From NCBI GenBank assembly GCA_022239325.1, contig JAKOGP010000005.1, forward strand, positions 62,001 through 126,000: 64,000 nt of DNA, read 5' to 3'. This document shows, in pieces, positions 15,286 through 23,173 of this stretch; positions within the stretch are counted from its first letter, which is position 1, and each line of letters starts with the position of its first letter. This stretch comes from Flavobacteriaceae bacterium LSUCC0859. Lineage in GTDB: Bacteria > Bacteroidota > Bacteroidia > Flavobacteriales > Flavobacteriaceae. Under the pieces are notes generated by a model, which saw nothing but the letters and a program-made list of their open reading frames with translations, did not search any database and was not told the origin of the DNA. A program made the position numbers and the translations under genes.

Positions 15286-15717
15286 TTAATTGTTTTCTAA
15301 AGGAATGTCTATACGCATGTCTCCGTCTACATTAAACATACAATCTTTGAATTTTGGAGGTCCAAAGGTTCTGAGTTTAGCCTTGGAAAACCCCAATGGT
15401 TCCGTGGGAATACCAATCCAGTTTTTGTCCATTTGACCATTATTGTTCTGGTCTTGGTACAGGGCTATGGCATAGGTTCCAGCAGGAAGAGAGTCTAATA
15501 ATACGGTAGTGGTTCCTTTGGTAGCAGGCACCACTTTACTGGCAAAAACCTGCTTAAAATCTAAAAAATGGGCTTCCTTGTCATACAAGGCTATTCGCAG
15601 CACCCCCAGAGGTTCTTTAACCTCCTGCACTTGAATGGTAAGCTTAGTATAAGTTGGTGCTTTTTTGGAATGTAACCATAAGAGTATGGGCCATAGGGCC
15701 AGGAAGAACCATTTCAT
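15286..15717 (-). CDS. DUF2141 domain protein, exported
   Basis: A 143-residue protein with an N-terminal hydrophobic leader (MKWFFLALWPILLWLH) and a DUF2141 beta-rich domain. Visible parts are VLRIALYDKEAHFLDFKQVF, PAGTYAIALYQDQNNNGQMDKNWIGIPTE and GFSKAKLRTFGPPKFKDCMF. The D-x-N-x-N-G-x-M-D turn looks like a calcium-type loop. Family function is unknown. It sits between DUF423 and the ZIP transporter on the same strand. Confidence 0.88.
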   Translation of the reverse strand: MKWFFLALWPILLWLHSKKAPTYTKLTIQVQEVKEPLGVLRIALYDKEAHFLDFKQVFASKVVPATKGTTTVLLDSLPAGTYAIALYQDQNNNGQMDKNWIGIPTEPLGFSKAKLRTFGPPKFKDCMFNVDGDMRIDIPLENN

Positions 15718-15762
15718 AGCAAAAGTCTTTTACACAAATATAACAGCTAATTACTAGAATGA

Positions 15763-16587
15763 CTAACCCAATCCCACATCTAGGGTCATCATAATAATAA
15801 AGCCTCCAATAAAGCCCATGGTAGCAATGTCTGTATGCTGGTCTTGCTGGGTCTCAGGAATTACCTCCTCTACTACTACAAAAATCATGGCACCTGCAGC
15901 AAAAGCTAAGGCATAGGGTAAAATAGGCTGGAAAGTCATCACGGCCCAGGCTCCCAATACGGCAGCGATAGGTTCTACCAAAGCAGAGGCTTGACCATAC
16001 ATAAAGCTCTTTTTTCTAGAGAGTCCCTGGCGTCTCAGTGGCATAGCTACAGCAAATCCCTCTGGGAAATTCTGCAGTCCAATCCCCAAGGCCAATGCCA
16101 CGGCACCCCCAATGGTAGCACCGTCAAAACCAGCCGCTACCCCTCCAAAGAGTACCCCAACCGCCAAACCTTCTGGAATGTTGTGTAGAGTAATGGCTAG
16201 GGTTAATAAGGTAGTTCTGTGCCAAGGAGTCTTTATCCCCTCTGCTTCACTCTCCTTAAAATTAATATGCAAATGGGGTAGCACCTTATCTAGGGCAAAT
16301 AAAAAGAGGGCCCCTAATAAAAAGCCCACCGCTGCGGGAATTACTTTAACAAAGCCCTCCCCAGGGCTCATCTCTATACCAGGAGCCAAAAGACTCCAAA
16401 AACTGGCGGCTACCATCACCCCGCCCGTAAAACCAAGCATGCCATCTAAGACCGCTCGGTTGGCGGTTTTAAAGAAAAAGACCAAACTAGCTCCTGCAGC
16501 CGTGAGCCCCCAAGTAAAAAGGGTGGCGTAGAAAGCCGCCAATACCGGATCTATAGACTCAAAATAGGCAATAATGTCGTACATCAT
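15763..16587 (-). CDS. ZIP family divalent metal transporter
   Basis: A 274-residue ZIP permease of the ZupT/GufA branch with about eight helices. The metal-site helices are present: LAITLHNIPEGLAVGVLFGG (TM4) and GIGLQNFPEGFAVAMPLRRQ (TM5), with His-Asn-xx-Glu-Gly and Asn-xx-Glu-Gly ligand sets. A further VVVEEVIPETQQ helix completes the pattern. Zinc, iron or manganese import is possible; the sequence does not settle which. The outer-membrane protein 62 bases upstream is on the same strand and could share its promoter. Confidence 0.93.
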   Translation of the reverse strand: MMYDIIAYFESIDPVLAAFYATLFTWGLTAAGASLVFFFKTANRAVLDGMLGFTGGVMVAASFWSLLAPGIEMSPGEGFVKVIPAAVGFLLGALFLFALDKVLPHLHINFKESEAEGIKTPWHRTTLLTLAITLHNIPEGLAVGVLFGGVAAGFDGATIGGAVALALGIGLQNFPEGFAVAMPLRRQGLSRKKSFMYGQASALVEPIAAVLGAWAVMTFQPILPYALAFAAGAMIFVVVEEVIPETQQDQHTDIATMGFIGGFIIMMTLDVGLG

Positions 16588-16649
16588 AGGAAAAAAGTTT
16601 TAAAGGGAATGTTTTTAATTATATTATATAATAGATCTAAAAGAGGTCT

Positions 16650-17480
16650 TTATTTGGGCAGACGCACACTCACCCCAGCAGAGAATAAAATCTCTTGGTC
16701 AGTAGAAATACCAGAGCCAATAGTGGCGTCTAACTGCACCGAATTGGATACGAGATAAGTAAGTCCTGCGTCCCAAGAGTGGTTCGGACTAGAATTTTCA
16801 GGAAGGTCTCCGTACAATTCTGCATAGGCCCCCCATTTTGAAGAGAGGGAATAGCCGTAAGCAATAGTGTACACATAGGCCATTTCTGAAGAATCTGCCC
16901 CCCACATTGCCCCGGCATTATAGGCCAAACTACTTCTTTCTGTAAGGGTGTGGGCCACAGAAAATCTAAAATCTGCAGCTGTGGTTTCTGGCCGCAAGGC
17001 GGCCGATGCCGTGAAGGGTAAATACACATGCCCCATGGCGCCAATGTCTGCCTTGCCTTCCTCTCCCTGTCTAATGGCTACCTTAAATCCAAAAAGCATG
17101 GGGTCTATACCAGAGAATTCCTCGGCTTTGAAAAGCCCCTGCTGTCGCTCTCTCTTTTCTTCCAGCACATTGTAGCCCAACCTGAGCTCTAGATTATCTA
17201 AAAGGCCTATTCTAAAAAGACCCGTATTGTATACCGTTTGCTCTACCCCATTGGTGCCTGGAGCGTCCTTAGTGTATAGAAAACCACCCTCGTACTGCAC
17301 AAAACCCACCGGAACGGTATTGGGAGACTCGGTAGCGTCTGGACGGTCTGTGATCAGGGTGCTCTGAGCTACAGCAGCTCTTTGAGCAGCTTTGTCCCCG
17401 TTTTTTTGCTGCTGCTGGCCCAAGGCAACAGTGGTAACAAAACATAAAGAAACTGTGAAAAAAAAGGATTTAAAACTCAT
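16650..17480 (-). CDS. outer-membrane beta-barrel protein (transporter/MetA-pathway phenol degradation type)
   Basis: A 276-residue exported protein with a signal peptide (about 1-21, ending LGQQ). Next come TLITDRPDATESPNTVPVGFVQYE and then alternating amphipathic beta-strands, ending in a strand with terminal LPK. The ITDRPD.TESP start is typical of the Phenol_MetA_deg/transporter barrel family. These are predicted outer-membrane pores of unknown substrate. The gene is immediately upstream of the ZIP metal transporter on the same strand, hinting at a metal-related role. A hairpin-GATGC copy lies antisense at 16990-17009. Confidence 0.82.
   Translation of the reverse strand: MSFKSFFFTVSLCFVTTVALGQQQQKNGDKAAQRAAVAQSTLITDRPDATESPNTVPVGFVQYEGGFLYTKDAPGTNGVEQTVYNTGLFRIGLLDNLELRLGYNVLEEKRERQQGLFKAEEFSGIDPMLFGFKVAIRQGEEGKADIGAMGHVYLPFTASAALRPETTAADFRFSVAHTLTERSSLAYNAGAMWGADSSEMAYVYTIAYGYSLSSKWGAYAELYGDLPENSSPNHSWDAGLTYLVSNSVQLDATIGSGISTDQEILFSAGVSVRLPK
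16990..17009 (+). repeat. hairpin-GATGC element, copy 3 (inside barrel gene)
   Basis: GGCCGC-AAG-GCGGCC followed by GATGC. Perfect 6-bp stem. Antisense to the gene, where it encodes ASAALRP. Confidence 0.7.
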
Positions 17481-17658
17481 TTTTTTGAATTTAAAATAAT
17501 AGCAATCAAGTGTTTACAGCTTCACAAAAGGGTGTCGCATACCACCGTTTAAGGATGTAAAGATACTTGTTTTTTTAGCCAACATAAAATGGGCACTTTA
17601 AAATTATATTGCCCTTAAACATAGTTATATTTTTAAAACTTAATTATCTTGCTTAGGC

Positions 17659-18855
17659 GTGAAAGAGACAGAAGTATACGATTACATTATTGTGGGTGCG
17701 GGGGCTGCGGGTCTCATGCTTGGCAGCGCCATGGCATTAGACCCCTATTTCTCTTCCAAAAAAATCCTGCTGTTAGATCCAGATCCCAAAGACAAAAACG
17801 ACAGAAGCTGGTGCTTTTGGTCCAAAGAAGAGAAAGAGGCTGAGCCTTGGCAGGCCCTGCAGCCCCATTACTGGTCCCATATAGGGGTTAGCTACCAAAA
17901 CCATATAGTAGATCATACCATAGCCCCTTATCGCTATACTTTGGTAGAGGCCGCTCCCTTCTATGCACTCATGAAAAAACGCCTCTCCGCAGCGCCACAG
18001 ATCTCCCTAAAACAAGAAGCAGTAAGCCAGGTTCAGGAACGGTCGCTAGGACTAATGGCTGTAAGCACAGAGGCACGCACCTATTTATCCAGACAGGTTT
18101 TCGACAGCCGTTTTAACTACAAACCCCTATTACAACAGCAGCAATACCCTGTGCTACAGCAGCACTTTATTGGGTGGTTTGTAAAAAGTAACAAGGCGGT
18201 ATTTAATAGCCAACAGGCGGTTTTTATGGATTTTAGTGTGCCACAAAAAGGGAATACCCGATTTATGTACCTCTTACCTAGCTCTCCCACAGAGGCTTTG
18301 GTAGAGTACACCTTATTTTCACCTACAAGGCTGCAAACCAAGGAGTACGAAAAGGCCATTGAAGATTATCTATCCAACTTGGGACTAGGCACCAATGACT
18401 ATGAGGTACAACGCACAGAGACCGGAAGTATTCCCATGAGCTGTTATCCCTTTGAACAAGAGAACCACGCCCATTATTTAAAAATTGGAACGGCAGGGGG
18501 CTGGTCCAAACCTTCCACAGGATATACCTTTCAAAATAGTCATAAAAAAATACAGGCCCTAATTCCCTATCTTAAAACTGGAAAGCCCTTACACAAATTT
18601 CACAAAAGAAACCGCTTTTGGTGGTACGACCGTATTTTATTGAGGGTGCTCTCTCAGGACAACAGCCAAGGAAAACCTATTTTTGAAGGCTTATTTAAAA
18701 AGCGATCTGCCCCCCTTATTTTAAAATTCCTAGCAGAAGACACTCACTTTTTACAGGAATTATATATCATGAGTGCCGCACCACTATGGCGCTTTACCAA
18801 AGCTTTTTTTAGGGTCATGGCTCAAAGCTTTCTTCCATCGAGAAATAAGAAGTGA
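17659..18855 (+). CDS. crtY: lycopene beta-cyclase
   Basis: A 398-residue flavoprotein of the CrtY/CrtL lycopene cyclase family, which closes the ends of lycopene to make beta-carotene. The N-terminal FAD/NAD-binding motif is YIIVGAGAAGLMLGSAM (about residues 6-22), then NDRSWCFWS, a hallmark of CrtY. IPMSCYPF and GTAGGWSKPSTGYTF match the conserved C-terminal cyclase motifs. The only start in the right place is GTG at 17659. Neighbouring prenyl diphosphate synthase (opposite strand) supplies the pathway precursor, but no crtB or crtI is in the window. Confidence 0.93.
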   Translation: MKETEVYDYIIVGAGAAGLMLGSAMALDPYFSSKKILLLDPDPKDKNDRSWCFWSKEEKEAEPWQALQPHYWSHIGVSYQNHIVDHTIAPYRYTLVEAAPFYALMKKRLSAAPQISLKQEAVSQVQERSLGLMAVSTEARTYLSRQVFDSRFNYKPLLQQQQYPVLQQHFIGWFVKSNKAVFNSQQAVFMDFSVPQKGNTRFMYLLPSSPTEALVEYTLFSPTRLQTKEYEKAIEDYLSNLGLGTNDYEVQRTETGSIPMSCYPFEQENHAHYLKIGTAGGWSKPSTGYTFQNSHKKIQALIPYLKTGKPLHKFHKRNRFWWYDRILLRVLSQDNSQGKPIFEGLFKKRSAPLILKFLAEDTHFLQELYIMSAAPLWRFTKAFFRVMAQSFLPSRNKK

Positions 18856-18873
18856 AAAGTATTCCTTTGGTGG

Positions 18874-19848
18874 TTAAACTGAGCGTTTCATGAGCCAAAG
18901 CCCAAAATCTTTGAGTACGGCTTTATTTGGCTCAGACACTTCCATGGTCTCTAGAACGGAAAAGGCTTCTTGGGTATAATGCGCTATCTGAGCCCTGATA
19001 TGGGTAGCGGCTCCAGAACTATTAAAAATATCTTTTACAGCTGTAATTTTAGAGGTAGGATCTTTTGGAGACAAGCTAAATAGGTCTGTCAATGCCTTTT
19101 GCTCTGCTGTAGTTCCCATTTCCAAGGCTTTAATAAATAGCAAGGTTTTTTTATTGTTTATAATATCTCCCCCTACAGTTTTCCCAAAAGTCTTAGGATC
19201 TCCAAAGGCGTCTAAATAGTCATCCTGTACCTGAAAAGCAATCCCTAACTGCAAACCAAAGGCATACATTTTTTCCTGCTCAGCTAAGGAGGCGCCGGCT
19301 ACCATAGCGCCCATCTTTAAGGCTCCAGCCACCAAAACAGCAGTCTTTTGGCTAATCATTTTGAGGTAGGCCGCCTCGGGAACCTGATCCATCTGCTCAA
19401 AGTCTACGTCCCACTGCTGGCCCTCGCACACCTCTAAGGCTGTTTTTGAAAACAGCTGATTAAGTGCCTTGTACAAAGAAGGTTCATATTCCTCTAAGGA
19501 CTGATAGGCCATAATAAGCATGGCGTCTCCAGATAAAATTCCGGTGTTAATGTCCCATTTTTCATGAACGGTTACAGCGCCTCTTCTCAGTGGCGCCTTG
19601 TCCATGATGTCGTCATGGACTAAAGAAAAATTGTGAAAAATTTCAATGGCAGTGGCCACTGGCATAGCCTGCTGAAGAGTCCCCCCATAAGCCTCACAAC
19701 CCATAAGTGCTAAAACAGGCCTCAATCTTTTACCACCTAATTTCATTATGTAATCTATAGGGGTATATAAATTAAGAGGGTCTTTACTAATTTTTTTAGT
19801 CTCTAAATGAGCGAGAAAAGCGTCCTGATACTGGGCAAGGGTTTGCAT
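18874..19848 (-). CDS. polyprenyl diphosphate synthase (geranylgeranyl/farnesyl type)
   Basis: A trans-isoprenyl diphosphate synthase that condenses IPP with allylic diphosphates. The first Asp-rich motif is LVHDDIMDKAPLRRG, the second FQVQDDYLDAFGD, with GGKRLRPVL near the N-terminus; all catalytic Asp and Arg are present. Two residues between D and D of the first motif (DDIMD) fit the short-chain class. Geranylgeranyl or farnesyl product is most likely given the adjacent lycopene cyclase. The frame reaches 19878, but ATG 19848 (MQTLAQYQDAFLAHL) is the family-like start. It is convergent with crtY, 18 bases apart. Confidence 0.92.
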   Translation of the reverse strand: MQTLAQYQDAFLAHLETKKISKDPLNLYTPIDYIMKLGGKRLRPVLALMGCEAYGGTLQQAMPVATAIEIFHNFSLVHDDIMDKAPLRRGAVTVHEKWDINTGILSGDAMLIMAYQSLEEYEPSLYKALNQLFSKTALEVCEGQQWDVDFEQMDQVPEAAYLKMISQKTAVLVAGALKMGAMVAGASLAEQEKMYAFGLQLGIAFQVQDDYLDAFGDPKTFGKTVGGDIINNKKTLLFIKALEMGTTAEQKALTDLFSLSPKDPTSKITAVKDIFNSSGAATHIRAQIAHYTQEAFSVLETMEVSEPNKAVLKDFGLWLMKRSV

Positions 19849-19895
19849 AGCTGGGTGTTTTTGCCAAAAATAGAACATTTAAATATAAAAACTTT

Positions 19896-19936
19896 GGAAA
19901 CTTTTATTGTTTTTATAGTTTCCATATGTATCTTTG
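19896..19936 (+). promoter_or_regulatory. promoter with overlapping inverted-repeat operator for the TetR-efflux operon
   Basis: TTG at 19907-19909, 19 nt, then TATCTTTG at 19929-19936 forms a full Bacteroidota promoter. The inverted repeat GGAAACT (19896-19902) / AGTTTCC (19917-19923) straddles the -33 box and ends just before -7. This is ideal for autorepression by the TetR protein encoded 6 bases downstream. Binding is inferred. Confidence 0.72.
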
Positions 19937-19942
19937 TGGCCC

Positions 19943-20566
19943 ATGAGAAACGCTATTTTACAAAAAGCAACGGACCTCTTTTTAACCCATGGTTTTAAAA
20001 CCGTAACCATGGACCTTTTGGCAGCAGAAATGGGGATTTCCAAAAAAACCATCTACGCCCATTTTAACAACAAAAGCGAGCTGGTAGACGCTACCACTAA
20101 TGAACTCTTTGACCTTATAAGTTGTGGGGTAGACCATATTTGTACCCTAGACAAAAACCCCATAGAGGAGCTTTACGAGATTAAGAGGTATGTGATGCTT
20201 CACCTTAAAAATGAAAAGACGTCCCCACAGTATCAGCTTCAAAAATTCTATCCAGAAACTTTTCAGAAACTACAGAAAAGACAGTATAGAATGATGCAAA
20301 GTTGTTTTTTAAACAATATTAAAAAAGGGGTGTCCTCTGGGATTTATCGGGATAATTTAGATCCTGAGTTTATTGTCAAAATATATTTCTCAGGCGTAAA
20401 CGCCATTAAAGACGTAGCGCTTTTTCCACCTTCTATAAATGGTATTGTAGAAATTATGGAGCAATACCTGGAGTATCACCTTCGGGGCATTGTTTCTTCC
20501 AAGGGGCTACACCTGTTAAAAAATATTTTAGAATCTCAAACCCCTGAAAATCAACAAAATCTGTAA
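19943..20566 (+). CDS. TetR/AcrR family regulator
   Basis: A 207-residue TetR-type repressor. The helix-turn-helix is TVTMDLLAAEMGISKKTIYA followed by HFNNKSELVDA (about residues 20-50); the remaining helical domain would bind an effector. It is the first gene of a four-gene run with TolC, adaptor and RND pump genes, so it probably represses the pump. An inverted repeat overlapping its promoter supports autoregulation. The ATG at 19943 lies only 6 bases after the -7 box, so the message may be leaderless. An upstream in-frame TTG (19934) lies within the -7 box and is rejected. Confidence 0.93.
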   Translation: MRNAILQKATDLFLTHGFKTVTMDLLAAEMGISKKTIYAHFNNKSELVDATTNELFDLISCGVDHICTLDKNPIEELYEIKRYVMLHLKNEKTSPQYQLQKFYPETFQKLQKRQYRMMQSCFLNNIKKGVSSGIYRDNLDPEFIVKIYFSGVNAIKDVALFPPSINGIVEIMEQYLEYHLRGIVSSKGLHLLKNILESQTPENQQNL

Positions 20567-20612
20567 CAAATCCAATGAACACCTACTAATACAACGCACC
20601 ATAGAAACACTT

Positions 20613-21977
20613 ATGAAACAATTTATTACCCTATTTATTTTAGCAACTCAGCTAAGTCTGGCTCAAAACCAAGTGACCCCCCAGCCTCAAAACATACCAG
20701 ATAGTTTTAGCTTAGAGGAGGCGGTGCGCTACGCCTTGGATCACAATTACAAAATGATCAACGCCAGTCGCGACATCAAAGACGCCCAACTGCAAAAATG
20801 GGTCACTATTTCTAGCGGTCTACCACAAATAGACGCCAATGTAAATTACAACAACCAGCTCAAACAGCCCGTTTCGCTTATTCCTGCAGAATTTTCAGGT
20901 GGAGAGCCTGGCACCTTTGTTCCAGTTATATTTGGGGTTCCACAAGGGCTTGGAGCTGCCGTTACCCTCAGACAACAGATTTTCGATGGCTCCTATATAG
21001 TAGGTGTACAGGCCGTGAAGACTTTCGTAGACTACTCTGCCAACAACCAGCAAAAAACAGCCCAAGAAGTTACTAAAATGGTCACTCAGGCCTACGGAAA
21101 TGTTCTGATGGCCCAAGAAGGTGTTGCCATTATTCAGAACAACAGAGATAATTTGGCGGCCAGCTTAGCAGAAACACAGCAGGTAGTAGCGAATGGATTG
21201 GCAGAAGAAGAGCAGGCAGAACAGCTGCAAATTACCCTGGCCAATGTAGAAAGCCAACTGCGTAACTTTAAAAGACTAAGCGAGATTAGCCTACAATTGT
21301 TTAATCTGAGTTTGGGACTGCCCATAGAAAGCCCTACCCGCCTCTCAGACAATTTGGTATCCTTGGCAAGCAAACACACAGACTTAGCCTTATTGAGCAA
21401 ACCGCTACAAATAGAAAACAACACCGATTACAAAATGGCACTCAATTTAAATGAGCAGCGTTATTTTGAACATAAATTAGCCAAGTCTAGAGCCCTGCCA
21501 ACACTCACTAGTTTTATTAACTACGGCACCAATGCCTTTTCCAATGAATTTAGCTTCTTTAATGGTGGACAACAATGGTTCCAATCCTCTGTTTTGGGAG
21601 TAGACCTCAGGATCCCTATTTTTAGTTCCTTTGGCAGAGACGCCACTACAAAAAGAACTAAAATAGCCCTGCTAAAGTCTGAAACTCAACTTACAGAGGC
21701 TGCAGAGAGCATTCGCCTGCAGTGGGAACAAGCCAAAAGTGATTTTACGCTAGCCATAGAAAACCATCGCACCGCTAAAGAAAACTTAGCGCTAGCCAGC
21801 CGTATTGCGCAGAAAAATGAAACCAAATTCAAGGCAGGTTTAGCCAGTAGCTTTGAACTGCGCCAGGCCCAATTACAATTATACACCGCACAGCAAAGCT
21901 ACCTAGAAACTATGGTGGCGGTAATAAATCAGAAAACCAATTTATCTCAAATCGTACAACCTATCCCCCTTAATTAA
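20613..21977 (+). CDS. TolC family outer-membrane efflux protein
   Basis: A 454-residue outer-membrane factor with signal peptide (about 1-17, ending LSLAQ). The two OEP repeats characteristic of TolC are visible: SLEEAVRYALDHNYKMINAS for the first helix pair, and NLNEQRYFEHKLAKSRALPT opening the second. Late helical LASRIAQKNETKFKAGLASS precedes FELRQAQLQLYTAQQSYLET. The trimer forms the exit duct of the RND pump encoded two genes downstream. It follows the TetR gene by 46 bases in the same operon. Confidence 0.94.
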   Translation: MKQFITLFILATQLSLAQNQVTPQPQNIPDSFSLEEAVRYALDHNYKMINASRDIKDAQLQKWVTISSGLPQIDANVNYNNQLKQPVSLIPAEFSGGEPGTFVPVIFGVPQGLGAAVTLRQQIFDGSYIVGVQAVKTFVDYSANNQQKTAQEVTKMVTQAYGNVLMAQEGVAIIQNNRDNLAASLAETQQVVANGLAEEEQAEQLQITLANVESQLRNFKRLSEISLQLFNLSLGLPIESPTRLSDNLVSLASKHTDLALLSKPLQIENNTDYKMALNLNEQRYFEHKLAKSRALPTLTSFINYGTNAFSNEFSFFNGGQQWFQSSVLGVDLRIPIFSSFGRDATTKRTKIALLKSETQLTEAAESIRLQWEQAKSDFTLAIENHRTAKENLALASRIAQKNETKFKAGLASSFELRQAQLQLYTAQQSYLETMVAVINQKTNLSQIVQPIPLN

Positions 21978-21997
21978 GCGTCTTTAATACACACATC

Positions 21998-23173
21998 ATG
22001 AAAAAAATCTATTCTTTATTCGTTTTTAGCCTCTTGCTTGCCAGCTGTGGTGCACCCCAGAGCAGTACCTCAGACATCATAGACAGCCAAGATCTAAACG
22101 CCATTAGGGCTCAAAAAGCCAGTCTCACCCAAAACCTCCATAGCATAGAAACCGAATTGGCCGCCTTAGACGCAGCTATTGCCAAGCTAGACCCTGTGGC
22201 CAACCTTCCTTTGGTAACCACCTTTGAGGTACAGGCCCAACTTTTTAATCACTATGTAGATTTACAAGGCAATGTAAAAACTAAAGAAAACATCTTGCTG
22301 TACCCTGAAATGTCAGGGACCCTGATGCAGGTATTAGTTAAAAAAGGGGATCGTGTTAAAAAAGGACAGCTTTTGGCCGTGATTGACAATGGTGGTATGA
22401 GCAACCAACTTTCTCAATTAAAAACCCAGGCTGCCCTGGCACAGACTACTTATGAGCGACAGGCCAAATTGTGGGAACAAAACATTGGTTCTGAAATTCA
22501 ATACTTACAAGCCAAAGCTCAGGCAGAGGCCCAAGAAAATGCCGTAAAACAATTGGAAAAGGTTCTGGCCAAGGCCAGCATTCGCGCTCCTTTCTCTGGA
22601 GTGGTAGACCAGATATTAAAAGATCCTGGAACTCTGGTAGCACCAGGAGGATCTGGAAGTGAAATATTTAGACTTATTAACCTCTCCAATATGTACATAG
22701 AGGTAGATGTTCCAGAAACCTATTTAGGTGCCGTTCAAAAAGGAAAAAAAGCGGGGGTGTTTTTTCCCGTATTACAGGATAGTGTGACTGCTGTAGTAAG
22801 AGAAACCGGAAATTATATTAACCCCAACAACCGCTCTTTTACTGCAGAAATTTCTGTACCTAACCCAGAAGGGAAGATCAAACCCAACCTAAACGCTAGA
22901 GTACATATTAACGACTACACCAACCCAGCAGCCTTACTTATCCCACAGTCTGTTATTTCTGAAAATGCAGCCGGAGAACAATACGCCTATGTAGCAGAAC
23001 TCCAAGGAGATGTAGCCACCGCCCAAAGACACATTATAACTACGGGTAAAACACAGGGAGATTTTGTAGAGATTCTGAGCGGTATTGAGGCAGGAGACCT
23101 CGTGATTAAAGAGGGGGCTAGAAGTGTCAAAGACGCACAAAATATTAAAATCTTAAAAGCATCTGATGAGTAA
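21998..23173 (+). CDS. RND efflux periplasmic adaptor (membrane fusion protein), lipoprotein
   Basis: A 391-residue HlyD/AcrA-type adaptor with lipobox LLASC (Cys at about residue 17). A coiled-coil-prone segment (about 35-70) precedes the lipoyl-like half motif LYPEMSGTLMQVLVKKGDRV. The helical hairpin and second lipoyl half follow (KASIRAPFSGVVDQILKDPG), then beta-barrel and membrane-proximal domains. It links the inner-membrane pump to TolC. It starts 20 bases after tolC and overlaps the pump gene by 8 bases. Confidence 0.95.
   Translation: MKKIYSLFVFSLLLASCGAPQSSTSDIIDSQDLNAIRAQKASLTQNLHSIETELAALDAAIAKLDPVANLPLVTTFEVQAQLFNHYVDLQGNVKTKENILLYPEMSGTLMQVLVKKGDRVKKGQLLAVIDNGGMSNQLSQLKTQAALAQTTYERQAKLWEQNIGSEIQYLQAKAQAEAQENAVKQLEKVLAKASIRAPFSGVVDQILKDPGTLVAPGGSGSEIFRLINLSNMYIEVDVPETYLGAVQKGKKAGVFFPVLQDSVTAVVRETGNYINPNNRSFTAEISVPNPEGKIKPNLNARVHINDYTNPAALLIPQSVISENAAGEQYAYVAELQGDVATAQRHIITTGKTQGDFVEILSGIEAGDLVIKEGARSVKDAQNIKILKASDE

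Noticed and set aside
16112-16531. 139-codon plus-strand frame inside the ZIP gene
   Set aside because: Antisense shadow; Lys/Pro/Ala-rich and without motifs.
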